Source of the DNA: an uncultured Collinsella sp.
GTDB lineage: Bacteria; Actinomycetota; Coriobacteriia; Coriobacteriales; Coriobacteriaceae
Assembly (NCBI GenBank): GCA_902476475.1
Contig: CABSDO010000022.1
Span: 1 to 22,313 of the forward strand
DNA: 22,313 nt
Reading direction: 5' to 3'
The translations under genes were made by a program, and so were the position numbers. Under the pieces are notes generated by a model. The model made no database searches. It had not been told where the DNA came from and worked only from the letters and a program-made list of their open reading frames with translations. Of the stretch, positions 5,909-13,925 are shown piece after piece (within the stretch, counting starts at the first letter, position 1; the number at the start of each line of letters is the position of its first letter).

Positions 5909-7477
5909 ATGGACGACGCGAGCGAGCGTGCAATCGAAGAGGACATGCTCGATCAGTTCAATTACTTTGACGATGAGGATGAGGAGCTGATCGATCGTCG
6001 CGAGCCGGCACCGCTTGACTCATTTGATCTGGTCGATGAAGAGCCCGACGAGGACGAGGGCGAATCAACGGAGCCCCCACAGCCTTCGCGCCTTGACTCG
6101 CTGCTTTCGAGAGCCCCCATGCACCACGGCGTTCGTGCCGGCGCGCTCCATATGAAAACTGACTGGCACCAGATCGTGACGGCAGGCGATGAGCTTGCTG
6201 TCGATGCGCCGCTCACCGATAAGTCATCCATCATCTGCCGCACCGGCATGCTTATGCTGGCAAGCGGAACAGGTGCCTGGCGCGTGCGCGATACCATGAA
6301 TCGTGTTGCCGCCGTGCTCGGCGTTACGATTCACGTCGACCTGAGTCTTCTGTCGTTTGAATGCACCTGCATCGAAGATGGCCACTGCTTTAACGAGGTT
6401 GTCAGCCTGCCCACAACGGGGGTCAATACTCATCGCATTTGGATGATGGAGAGCTTCTTAAAGGAAATCGAGATTTATGGGCGCCGGTTTACCGTGCATG
6501 AGTACCACGAGATGCTCAAGACCGTTGAGAGCTCGAAGCCCGATTACGCTCTCTGGCAACAGGGTCTTGCGGCGGCCTGTGCTTGTGGCGCCTTCGTCTT
6601 TTTGCTCGGCGGCGGCCCTATCGAGATGGCCTGCGCGTTCGTAGGCGCTGGTGTCGGCAACTTTGCTCGCTCCCATATTCTCAAGCAGGGTCTTGGCCAG
6701 TTCAGCGCGCTGACGACTGGCGTTGCGCTCGCTTGCGTTTCGTATCTGCTGGCATTGCTCGGCCTTAGCCAGGTCATTCCAGGGGCAATGTCGCACCAAG
6801 AAGGCTATATCGGCGCCATGCTCTTTGTGATTCCCGGCTTTCCCCTCATTACGGCAGGCCTCGACATCGCTAAGCTTGACATGCGAAGCGGTATCGAGCG
6901 TCTTTCGTATGCTGTGTCGATTATTGTGATGGCGACCCTCGTAGGTTGGATGGTTGCCGAATGTGTGGGACTGGCGCCGGATGACTTCGCCCCGCTCGGC
7001 CTCTCACCGTTGGCTCTTACGCTCTTGCGCATACTGATGAGCTTTATCGGTGTATTTGGCTTCTCGGTTATGTTCAACAGCCCGGTAAAGATGGCAGCGG
7101 CGGCAGGGCTCATCGGCGCCGTGTCCAATACCTTGCGCCTTACGCTCGTCGATGCGCCGACGATACTTCCTTTCCTGGGCCTGAGCGCAGGTATGCCTCC
7201 CGAGGCAGCAGCGTTTATCGGCGCACTGGTATCGGGGTTGCTCGCGAGCTTAGCCGAAATCAAGCTCACCTACCCACGCATCGCCCTCACGGTGCCATCA
7301 ATTGTCATTATGGTGCCTGGCTTGTATCTGTATCGCTCGATGTATTACATGTGCACCTTCGACACGGTCAATATGCTCGGCTGGTTTGTGCGTGCGGTGC
7401 TCATCGTGGCGTTTCTGCCCGTTGGCCTGGGCGTGGCGCGTACGCTCACCGACCCTCGCTGGCGCCACACCAGCTAA
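5909..7477 (+). CDS. Threonine/serine exporter family protein (ThrE-like)
   Basis: A 522-residue inner-membrane protein of the ThrE family, which exports Thr and Ser in Corynebacterium. After a very acidic tail (about 1-65, rich in Asp/Glu) comes the cytoplasmic ThrE/DUF1212 domain, with the family patterns GAWRVRDTMNRVAAVLGV and GVNTHRIW. About ten hydrophobic segments follow from about residue 215 to the end. Both halves are on one chain, as in actinobacterial ThrE, rather than split into two genes as in many Firmicutes. ATG 5909 is chosen because GGAAGGGAG lies at the right distance upstream; an in-frame ATG 11 codons earlier (5876) lacks a ribosome site. Substrate is inferred from family. 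The 3' side runs directly into a REP-like repeat block. Confidence 0.85.
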   Translation: MDDASERAIEEDMLDQFNYFDDEDEELIDRREPAPLDSFDLVDEEPDEDEGESTEPPQPSRLDSLLSRAPMHHGVRAGALHMKTDWHQIVTAGDELAVDAPLTDKSSIICRTGMLMLASGTGAWRVRDTMNRVAAVLGVTIHVDLSLLSFECTCIEDGHCFNEVVSLPTTGVNTHRIWMMESFLKEIEIYGRRFTVHEYHEMLKTVESSKPDYALWQQGLAAACACGAFVFLLGGGPIEMACAFVGAGVGNFARSHILKQGLGQFSALTTGVALACVSYLLALLGLSQVIPGAMSHQEGYIGAMLFVIPGFPLITAGLDIAKLDMRSGIERLSYAVSIIVMATLVGWMVAECVGLAPDDFAPLGLSPLALTLLRILMSFIGVFGFSVMFNSPVKMAAAAGLIGAVSNTLRLTLVDAPTILPFLGLSAGMPPEAAAFIGALVSGLLASLAEIKLTYPRIALTVPSIVIMVPGLYLYRSMYYMCTFDTVNMLGWFVRAVLIVAFLPVGLGVARTLTDPRWRHTS

Positions 7478-7580
7478 TTGGTACAAGGGGGACAGGTTAC
7501 TTTGCACCAAATGAGTTGCGGTGAAATAGGGACTGAATTGCTGCTTAAAGGGTCAAAACAGTCCGTATTCCACCGCAACT
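7477..7580. repeat. REP-like block of two inverted repeats after the exporter gene
   Basis: Two nested structures lie in tandem. The first pairs ATTGGTACAA (7477-7486) with TTGCACCAA (7502-7510), enclosing the word GGGGGACAGGTTAC. The second has 22-nt arms at 7514-7535 and 7559-7580 (AGTTGCGGTG at one end, CACCGCAACT at the other), with 20 of 22 positions complementary and a 23-nt loop. The structure begins at the last base of the stop codon. This looks like a mobile palindromic unit (REP/MITE-like) and may also serve as the exporter's 3' end. Copy number cannot be judged from this window. Confidence 0.55.
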
Positions 7581-7693
7581 TATGGGGTCGGGGGATTATT
7601 GGTGCCCTGCATCTCCACAAACTCAACGCTTACGAAGCGCGCGCCGTTCGTGTTAGGGTAGTTCCACCACATAAGTAGTCGCAGACGCACGTA
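7580..7693 (-). pseudogene. Possible 3' remnant of a leftward gene
   Basis: The minus strand reads 37 residues (YVRLRLLMWWNYPNTNGARF, then VSVEFVEMQGTNNPPTP) ending in TAA at 7580-7582. Composition and codon choice look coding, whereas the same frame upstream passes through the terminator hairpin and the DUF2798 gene and loses that quality. I see no start or ribosome site. It could be the tail of a lost gene or a chance frame. I do not recognise the sequence. Confidence 0.3.
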
Positions 7694-7697
7694 CCAC

Positions 7698-7745
7698 GGG
7701 CGGGCGAGATGAAGTCCCAACAGCTCCATCTTGCCCGCCCATTTT
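7698..7745 (+). terminator. Intrinsic terminator or attenuator upstream of the DUF2798 gene
   Basis: GGGCGGGCGAGATG pairs with CATCTTGCCCGCCC (14 positions, one G-U wobble) around a 15-nt loop, followed directly by ATTTTT. This is a textbook intrinsic terminator. It lies 46 bp before the ATG of the next gene, so it either ends transcription from the left or sits in that gene's leader as an attenuator. Confidence 0.7.
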
Positions 7746-7790
7746 TGTTGCGTGGCGTTGCGGCGTAACACAGAAAGGATTTCGCCCTTT

Positions 7791-8339
7791 ATGCCTATCA
7801 ACAAACGAGAGAGCCTGCTGTTCACCTTTATCATGTGCTTTTGCATGGTGCTCTGGATGAGCATCTACAACGTTGCCCTGCAGCATGGGGCCATCAACGG
7901 CGAGGTTGTTGCCGCCGCGTGGCTCGGCTTCCCCGTTGCCTACATTTTTGCCATGTGCTGCGACTGGTTTGTTGCCAGCCCCCTTGCCAAGGGTTTCGCC
8001 TTTAAATTCCTGGTCACGCCGGGTAAGAGCTCGCCGCTTGCCATGACGATCGCCGTCAGCTCCTGCATGGTCGTTCCCATGGTCATCATCATGTCGCTCT
8101 ACGGCGCGTGCGAGGGTCTGACGCACATGCCCGGCGGCATCCTTGCGAACCTGTATTCCGTGCCCGCGATCTGGATGATCAACATCCCGCATAATTTTGT
8201 GATGGCGCTGCCGTGGAACCTTTTGGTAGCCGGTCCGATTTCCCACTTCGTCTTCCGTCACGCCTTCCCTGTGGGGACGGTTTTCGAGGAGGAGCATGCC
8301 GAGCTCTTGGAGCAGGCTATGGCTCCTGAGTGCGAGTAG
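7791..8339 (+). CDS. DUF2798 family membrane protein
   Basis: A 182-residue integral membrane protein with four hydrophobic helices arranged as two repeats. Each repeat follows the DUF2798 pattern: first LLFTFIMCFCMVLWMSIYNVAL then AWLGFPVAYIFAMCCDWFVASPLA; second SPLAMTIAVSSCMVVPMVIIMSLYGA then WMINIPHNFVMALPWNLLVAGPIS. Two tandem DUF2798 units on one chain are common in this family, whose biochemical function is unknown. The start ATG at 7791 has AAAGGA (7774-7779) upstream; an in-frame start 20 codons earlier would lie inside the terminator hairpin. It appears monocistronic, between a strong hairpin upstream and another at 8505. Confidence 0.75.
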   Translation: MPINKRESLLFTFIMCFCMVLWMSIYNVALQHGAINGEVVAAAWLGFPVAYIFAMCCDWFVASPLAKGFAFKFLVTPGKSSPLAMTIAVSSCMVVPMVIIMSLYGACEGLTHMPGGILANLYSVPAIWMINIPHNFVMALPWNLLVAGPISHFVFRHAFPVGTVFEEEHAELLEQAMAPECE

Positions 8340-8504
8340 CTCGCTTAGGGATCTGCTGAGCGCGGGCGACTTGCTTGGTTGGAGCCCTAAGCGTGGATAG
8401 CTCTCTCGGCGACATCGCGGGCGTGAGCGGTGCGCATGACCGGAGGGCCCGTGCTGCTCCGTTGCCCGACGTGCTAGCGCGCAGAACAATCTGTTGGTGC
8501 ATTC
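8340..8504. other. Gene-free stretch with a 9-bp long-range inverted repeat
   Basis: No credible gene on either strand. CGCTTAGGG (8342-8350) is exactly complementary to CCCTAAGCG (8385-8393), a stem with a 34-nt loop just after the DUF2798 stop. It may be a structured 3' UTR or a small RNA; no family was recognised. Confidence 0.35.
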
Positions 8505-8539
8505 AGCGGCTGCTGAAGCGTTTCGGCAGCCGCTTTTTA
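8505..8539 (+). terminator. Intrinsic terminator
   Basis: AGCGGCTGC and GCAGCCGCT form a perfect 9-bp stem with a 12-nt loop, running into TTTTTA. It separates the DUF2798 gene from the activase operon and ends only 12 bp before the operator palindrome. Confidence 0.8.
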
Positions 8540-8550
8540 TACGGAGTTTA

Positions 8551-8571
8551 AATACAACAGTCTGTTGTATT
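8551..8571. promoter_or_regulatory. Perfect palindromic operator upstream of the activase operon
   Basis: AATACAACAG, a single T, then CTGTTGTATT: perfect 10-bp arms, 50 bp before the activase ATG. It is placed to cover the -35 region of a promoter whose -10 could be TATATC (8583-8588). TetR regulators bind such palindromes, and one is encoded at the end of the same transcription unit, so this is the likely autoregulatory operator. The link is inferred from layout. Confidence 0.65.
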
Positions 8572-8620
8572 ACGTAGAGTGGTATATCTCTAGCAGGAAA
8601 AATGCGAGAGACGGAGCATT

Positions 8621-11600
8621 ATGGCGTTGCTAGTAGGACTGGACGTAGGGTCGACGACGACCAAAGTTTACGCGATGCACGAGGATATGACCGAGGCGTG
8701 GTGGGGATATCGCCGCCACGGGGCGTGTCAGACAGCGAGCGTGCGCGCCATGCTCGGCGAGCTCGCCGAGTGCTTTCCCCATGAGTCGCTGCGCGTTGCG
8801 GTGACCGGCTCGGGTGCGCGCGATATCGCGACCGCGCTGGGCGCCTCGTACGTTCAGGAGGTGGTCGCCAACGCGCTCGCGATCAGCAGGTTCTATCCGC
8901 AGACGCGCTGCGCCATCGAGCTGGGCGGCCAAGACGCCAAGATGATCTTCTTCCGCACCAACGATAAGGGAGACATCGAGGTTGCCGACATGCGCATGAA
9001 CGGCTCGTGCGCAGGCGGTACCGGTGCATTTATCGACGAGATGGCAAAGCTCATGGGGGTCGGCACCGAATCGGGCGAGTTCGAGCAGCTCGCAAGCCGG
9101 GGAACGACCGTCCACGAGGTCTCGGGCCGCTGCGGCGTGTACGCAAAGACCGATATCCAGCCGCTGCTCAACGAGGGCATTCCTACCACCGACCTGGCGC
9201 TTTCGGCGCTTCACGCGGTCGCCCGCCAAACGATCGGCGGTCTGGCCCAGGGTATCGACATCGAGCCGCCGGTAATCTTCGAGGGCGGTACGCTCGCCTA
9301 CAACCCCACGCTGGTCCGCGTGTTCCGGGAGCAACTGAATCTATCGGACGATCAGGTTATCGTCCCGCGCGATCCGCAGATCATGGTCGCGCGCGGTGCC
9401 GCCCTGTCGCTGACCGACATGTTCGCATCGTCCCAACCGATCGACCTTCCCGATGCTTTTGTCCGGCTGGATAAGCTCGAGACGGTCGCGCCCGCAAGCG
9501 GGGAGGGACGTCTTGCCCAGCCCTTTTTTGCCACACCTGCCGAGCAGGCGGATTTTACGGCACGCCATGGCAAAGAGACGCCGGCAAAGGGTCCGGATGC
9601 GTATGCGCCCGGAGAGACGGTGCGTGTGGCGCTCGGTATCGATTCGGGGAGCACGACGACCAAGTTCGCCCTGGTCGATGAGGCGGGTGAGCTTGTCGAT
9701 TCGTTCTACGCGTCTAATAACGGCAGACCGCTCGACGTCGCCCAACAGGGTCTTGTCAGCTTGAAGAACCGCTGGGAGACAGCGGGAGTCACGCTTGCGA
9801 TCGATGCCGTGGGCACCACGGGATACGGCGAGGAGCTTTTCGCGCGCGCGTTCCACGCCGACTACCATACGGTCGAGACGGTCGCGCACGCCCGCGCCGC
9901 GTGCGCATGCGTTCCCGATGCGACCTTCGTGCTCGACATCGGCGGACAGGATATGAAGGCCATCTGGCTCAACCACGGCGTGCTGACCGATATCGTCGTC
10001 AACGAGGCGTGCTCTGCGGGCTGCGGCTCGTTCCTCGAGGGTTTTGCCAAAAACCTCGGAATAGCCGTTGAGGATATCGCGACCGAGGCATTTTCGTCCA
10101 AAGCCCCCGCCGTTCTCGGCAGCCGCTGCACGGTGTTCATGAACAGCAGCGTCGTTTCCGAGCAGCGGCGCGGTAAGGGTCCGGGCGACATCATGGCCGG
10201 TCTCTGCCGTTCGATTATCGAGAACGTGTTCACCAAGGTCATTCGCGTTTCAAATCTCAACCGTCTGGGCGACAAAGTCGTCGTCCAGGGCGGCACGTTC
10301 CGAAACGACGCGGTGCTGCGCGCATTCGAGCAGTATCTGGGCAAACCCGTCACGCGTGCGCCCCACCCGGGGCTGATGGGCGCTATCGGTATCGCCCTGC
10401 TCGCGCGCGAGGAATGCCGCAAGGGCGACGCCGGCACGTCGTTTATCGGGCTCGATGCCGTGGAGCGCTTCGAGCATCGCGAGTTCGGCGGCGTTACCTG
10501 CCGTCGGTGCAACAACCGCTGCCAGCGCGCGGTCGTGGCATTTGGCGACGGCTCGCTTTACGTCACGGGCAATCGCTGCCCGCGCGGCGGCGCCATCTCA
10601 TGGGATGAGCTCGTGCGCGAGGTTCCCGCGGCGGAGGAGCTGCGTCCGCAGGGTGCTTGCGAGGCACAGGCACCCGGCACGGGGCGCGACCGGACCGCGG
10701 CTGCCCCCAATCTCTTTGTCGACCGCGAGAAGCTGCTGTTCGAGTCGTGCCCCACGGTTCCCGTCTGCGGGGGGCGCGATGTCACGATCGGCATTCCCCG
10801 TGTGCTCGAGTTCTGGGACACCATGCCGTTCTGGTCGACGTTCTTCAGCACGCTCGGCTTTAAGGTGCGCGTCTCGGGACGCAGCACCAAGGCGATGTAC
10901 GAGCGCGGTCTGGCGCACGTCACATCCGACACCGTGTGCTTCCCGGCCAAGCTCGTCCACGGGCACATCCGCAATCTCGTCGACGCCGGCGTCGACCGTA
11001 TCTTCATGCCCATCATCACGACGGTGCCCACCGAAAACACCGCCTCTACCAGCGAGTGGATGTGCGCCGTCGTAAAGGGATACCCCTACGTGATGCGCAA
11101 TTCCGATAACCCGGAGGAGCGTTTCGGCGTTCCGTTCGATACGCCGCTGTTCCACTGGTACGACGAGGGCGACCGAAACCGCCAGCTCAAGGCGTGGTGC
11201 AAGGAGACCTTCGATATCGATGCCGACCTGGTTGCCAAGGCGACCGAGCAGGCGGACCGCGCGCAGCAGACGTTTGAGAACCAGCTGCAGCTGCGCGGCA
11301 GGCAGGTGCTCGAGAACGTGCGCGAGGACGGCGGCTACGCGGTGGTGATCGCTTCGCGCCCGTACCACAACGACCCGCTGGTCAACCACGGGCTGCCCAA
11401 GCTCTTCTCTGAGCGCGGCATCCCCGTGCTGACGCCCGATGCGGTGCCGGGGGTCTGCAACGTCGATCTTTCCAACAGCCGCATCGACATCGTGAACAAC
11501 TACCATGCGCGCATGCTGTCGTGCGCGGTCATCGTCGCATCGACGCCCGAGCTCGAGCTCGTGCAGATGGGCAGCTTCGGCTGCGGCCACGATGCGTATC

Positions 11601-13060
11601 TCACCGATGAGATCGCGCGCATGATGGGCGAGATGGGCTCCAAGGTTCCGATGATGATCAAGCTCGATGAGAGCGACGTCGCCGGTCCCATGGGCATTCG
11701 CGTGCGTTCGTTTATCGAGTCGGTCAACCGTCGTCGCGCGGAGGAGCGTGCCGAGGGCGCCCGGGTGCACGCGGTCCATCCGCTCGACGACCCGTATAAG
11801 GTCAAGTACACCAAGCGCGACCGGCACGACAAGATCGCGCTGGTCCCCAACACCTCCCATGCGTTCTGCAGGCTCATGACCGCGGCGATGCGCAATCAGG
11901 GCGTGCGCGCCGAGGCCCTTGATATCGGGCGCGAGGATGCCATCCGCCTGGGCAAACGCTATGTGCACAACGACATCTGCTTCCCCGCGCAAATCGTGAT
12001 CGGCGAGGCGCTCGCGGCACTCGAGAGCGGTAAGTACGACCCGCACGACGTCGCCGTGGTGACTGGCAAGTATATCGGCGACTGCCGCCTGACGCACTAC
12101 ATGCCCCTGCTGCGCCGCGCGCTCGACGACGCGGGATACGACTATGTCCCGGTGCTCACCAACGACGACGTCGATGCCCACAATGCGCATCCGGGCTTCA
12201 AGCTCGGCCTTGGCCCGAGCATCCAGATCGCCTACGGTCTTCCCATGATCGATACCCTCGAGGCCATGCTTAGGCGCATCCGTCCCTACGAGCTCGAGAA
12301 GGGCGCGGCGGACGCTGCGTTCGACCGCGCGCTCGATGAGGTTATCGAGGGCATGGAGCGCTCCGGGCTGAGAGGCCAGGCGACGGGCTTCAAACGCGCG
12401 CTTGCGATCATGGACGCCGTTCCGTACGACCGCTCGAACCCGCATCCGACCGTTCTCATCGTGGGCGAGTACCTGCTCAATTTCCATCTCGGCGCCAACC
12501 ACGAGATCGAGCGCTACCTCGAGGACAACGGGCTCGAGGTCATCGAGGCGCGCATGACCGACGTGATCCGCAAGACCTATTTCTACAAGCATGCGCAGTC
12601 GCGCGAGTTCCACGTCGACCTGTCGCTGCCCGAAAAGGCCTGGTACGCCACGGCGGACAACCTGTTCGAGCTCGCGCACGACCGTTGCGACCGCCTGGGC
12701 GCGGCGAGCCCGCTCTACGAGCCGCCGACGCGCATGCCCGAGCTCGTGCGCGCGAGCGATAAGATCCTGCACCATACGTTCGATGCGGGCGAGGGCGTGC
12801 TGATTCCGGCGGAGATCCTCGAGCACGCCAAGCGCGGCTGCCGCAACTTCGTGATCCTGCAGCCGTTCGGGTGTCTGCCCAACCATGTCGTGGGGCGCGG
12901 GCTCATCCATGCGCTCAAGGAGCAGTATCCCACGGCGCAGTTCCTGCCGCTCGACTACGATCCCGACGTGAGCTTCGCCAACGTGGAGAACCGTCTTCAG
13001 ATGCTCATCATGAACGCCAAGGCGCAGGGGTGCGGTGAGGCGCATGGCGAGACCGCGTAA
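8621..13060 (+). CDS. Giant acyl-CoA dehydratase activase (BcrAD/BadFG ATPase x2, DUF2229, HGD-D-like)
   Basis: A 1,479-residue chain of the large 2-hydroxyacyl-CoA dehydratase activase family. Two ASKHA ATPase domains lie in tandem: GLDVGSTTTK at about 6-15 and GIDSGSTTTK at about 339-348. Each keeps the Cys pair that holds the bridging [4Fe-4S] cluster in dimeric activases: C130 (NGSCAGGTG) with C171 (SGRCGVY), and C464/C468 (EACSAGCGS) with C503 (GSRCTVF). A cysteine cluster C627-X2-C630-X3-C634...C653 follows and looks metal-binding. About 700-930 is DUF2229-like (CFPAKLVHGHI); the C-terminal part, to about 1,420, resembles the dehydratase D component. Known activases drive ATP-dependent electron transfer to a radical dehydratase; the large fused forms have no established substrate. 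The oxygen-sensitive chemistry fits an anaerobe. GGAG (8613-8616) supports the start. The TetR gene overlaps its end. Confidence 0.88.
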   Translation: MALLVGLDVGSTTTKVYAMHEDMTEAWWGYRRHGACQTASVRAMLGELAECFPHESLRVAVTGSGARDIATALGASYVQEVVANALAISRFYPQTRCAIELGGQDAKMIFFRTNDKGDIEVADMRMNGSCAGGTGAFIDEMAKLMGVGTESGEFEQLASRGTTVHEVSGRCGVYAKTDIQPLLNEGIPTTDLALSALHAVARQTIGGLAQGIDIEPPVIFEGGTLAYNPTLVRVFREQLNLSDDQVIVPRDPQIMVARGAALSLTDMFASSQPIDLPDAFVRLDKLETVAPASGEGRLAQPFFATPAEQADFTARHGKETPAKGPDAYAPGETVRVALGIDSGSTTTKFALVDEAGELVDSFYASNNGRPLDVAQQGLVSLKNRWETAGVTLAIDAVGTTGYGEELFARAFHADYHTVETVAHARAACACVPDATFVLDIGGQDMKAIWLNHGVLTDIVVNEACSAGCGSFLEGFAKNLGIAVEDIATEAFSSKAPAVLGSRCTVFMNSSVVSEQRRGKGPGDIMAGLCRSIIENVFTKVIRVSNLNRLGDKVVVQGGTFRNDAVLRAFEQYLGKPVTRAPHPGLMGAIGIALLAREECRKGDAGTSFIGLDAVERFEHREFGGVTCRRCNNRCQRAVVAFGDGSLYVTGNRCPRGGAISWDELVREVPAAEELRPQGACEAQAPGTGRDRTAAAPNLFVDREKLLFESCPTVPVCGGRDVTIGIPRVLEFWDTMPFWSTFFSTLGFKVRVSGRSTKAMYERGLAHVTSDTVCFPAKLVHGHIRNLVDAGVDRIFMPIITTVPTENTASTSEWMCAVVKGYPYVMRNSDNPEERFGVPFDTPLFHWYDEGDRNRQLKAWCKETFDIDADLVAKATEQADRAQQTFENQLQLRGRQVLENVREDGGYAVVIASRPYHNDPLVNHGLPKLFSERGIPVLTPDAVPGVCNVDLSNSRIDIVNNYHARMLSCAVIVASTPELELVQMGSFGCGHDAYLTDEIARMMGEMGSKVPMMIKLDESDVAGPMGIRVRSFIESVNRRRAEERAEGARVHAVHPLDDPYKVKYTKRDRHDKIALVPNTSHAFCRLMTAAMRNQGVRAEALDIGREDAIRLGKRYVHNDICFPAQIVIGEALAALESGKYDPHDVAVVTGKYIGDCRLTHYMPLLRRALDDAGYDYVPVLTNDDVDAHNAHPGFKLGLGPSIQIAYGLPMIDTLEAMLRRIRPYELEKGAADAAFDRALDEVIEGMERSGLRGQATGFKRALAIMDAVPYDRSNPHPTVLIVGEYLLNFHLGANHEIERYLEDNGLEVIEARMTDVIRKTYFYKHAQSREFHVDLSLPEKAWYATADNLFELAHDRCDRLGAASPLYEPPTRMPELVRASDKILHHTFDAGEGVLIPAEILEHAKRGCRNFVILQPFGCLPNHVVGRGLIHALKEQYPTAQFLPLDYDPDVSFANVENRLQMLIMNAKAQGCGEAHGETA

Positions 13061-13733
13061 GGACGCCGATGCGCCCGATGCACGCACCCGTATCATCGAG
13101 GCGTTTTGGGAGCTCATCGAGAACAACAGCATCTTCGAGCTGTCGGTTGGCGAGGTGACCCGCGCCGCCCGGTGTAATCGCGGAACGTTTTACTACTATT
13201 TTCACGATTTCGATGAACTCGTCGCCATCGCCATAGCCCAACTGCTGCAGGATAACGAGCTCATCACCGATGCCCTCTGGCATTTTTCGAGCGAGGGCGA
13301 CCTTTCGGCGTTCGACCGGCGCGACGTCCGCTGCCTGCTGCGGCGCATCGTCATCACCATGAGGGCGGGTGCCGCCGAGCAGGTCGTGCAGGGCATCCAT
13401 ACGATCATCATCGACCGCGCGAGAGAGATCGTCCACCCCGACGGAGAAGAGCTCAAGGCGGATTCGAGCTTTGCGGTGGGCTTTCTGGTCTCGGGCATCA
13501 TGGACTTTGTGATGGCGGTCGGCTTTGCCCGGGAGGGCGGCGAGGAGATAGACCTCGAGCAGCTGGGGGACAGCGCGTGCGCGTACCTGAGGGCGGTCGC
13601 CATGCAGACGGTGGAAACGGTCGCGCAAGTCGAGGGCGTCGATACATCCGAGCTGCTCGAACGCGTCTCCAAGGAGGCCGATGCCTATCGCGCATCGCGT
13701 GCGACGAGTCCCGACGTGGTGAAAGACGCCTAG
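13044..13733 (+). CDS. TetR/AcrR family transcriptional regulator
   Basis: A 229-residue regulator. The N-terminal TetR DNA-binding domain is clear: TRIIEAFWELIENNSIFELSVGEVTRAARCNRGTFYYYFHDFDEL, given here in overlapping parts TRIIEAFWELIE (about 15-26), SVGEVTRAARCNRGTFYYYF (about 36-55) and HDFDEL. The ligand-binding C-terminal domain is all-helical and not specific to any known effector. ATG 13044 is preferred over the in-frame GTG 13035 because MARPRK is a normal TetR start. It overlaps the 3' end of the activase gene by 17 nt, so the two are co-transcribed and probably coupled. It likely represses the operon through the palindrome at 8551-8571, perhaps with an acyl-CoA or related metabolite as signal; this is inference. 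Confidence 0.85.
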   Translation: MARPRKDADAPDARTRIIEAFWELIENNSIFELSVGEVTRAARCNRGTFYYYFHDFDELVAIAIAQLLQDNELITDALWHFSSEGDLSAFDRRDVRCLLRRIVITMRAGAAEQVVQGIHTIIIDRAREIVHPDGEELKADSSFAVGFLVSGIMDFVMAVGFAREGGEEIDLEQLGDSACAYLRAVAMQTVETVAQVEGVDTSELLERVSKEADAYRASRATSPDVVKDA

Positions 13734-13758
13734 GGTTTCTCTTGCGGGGCGCCTGTCG

Positions 13759-13786
13759 CGCATCGCGCGGTGAGTCCCGCGATGCG
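13759..13786. terminator. 9-bp hairpin after the activase-tetR operon
   Basis: CGCATCGCG and CGCGATGCG with a 10-nt loop, 25 bp after the tetR stop. There is no U-tract, so it is a weak or factor-assisted terminator candidate. Confidence 0.45.
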
Positions 13787-13866
13787 GTCATAACCTGCAT
13801 TCATGTGAGCCGGGTTTATAGATATTCCTCCAGCTGTTAACATAGACAACCTGTGGGTAAAGAGAC

Positions 13867-13894
13867 AAAAGCGCCGCCGACGGGCGGGCGTTTT
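13867..13894 (+). terminator. GC-rich hairpin with T-run in the clpC leader
   Basis: AAAAGCGCC and a GGCGGGCGTTTT-type arm flank a short loop, followed by TTTTGATTT. It resembles a small intrinsic terminator but lies only 31 bp before the clpC start. It may insulate clpC from upstream transcription, or be an attenuator. I saw no perfect HAIR, CIRCE or CtsR site in this gap. Confidence 0.4.
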
Positions 13895-13925
13895 GATTTC
13901 GATGAACTCATGTAAGGAAACGAGC

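Noticed and set aside
7653..8489. Leftward 278-codon open frame opposite the DUF2798 gene
   Set aside because: His/Arg/Gly-rich with no motif; runs through two terminator hairpins and a membrane gene.
10598..13132. Very long leftward open frame (844 codons) opposite the activase gene
   Set aside because: It mirrors codon positions of a clear protein gene; high GC at third positions removes stops on the opposite strand. The product has no recognisable motif and is rich in His, Arg, Val and Leu as expected for a shadow.
13734..13925. HAIR, CIRCE, CtsR or ClgR operator before clpC
   Set aside because: No sequence close to any of these consensus sites was found by eye on either strand.
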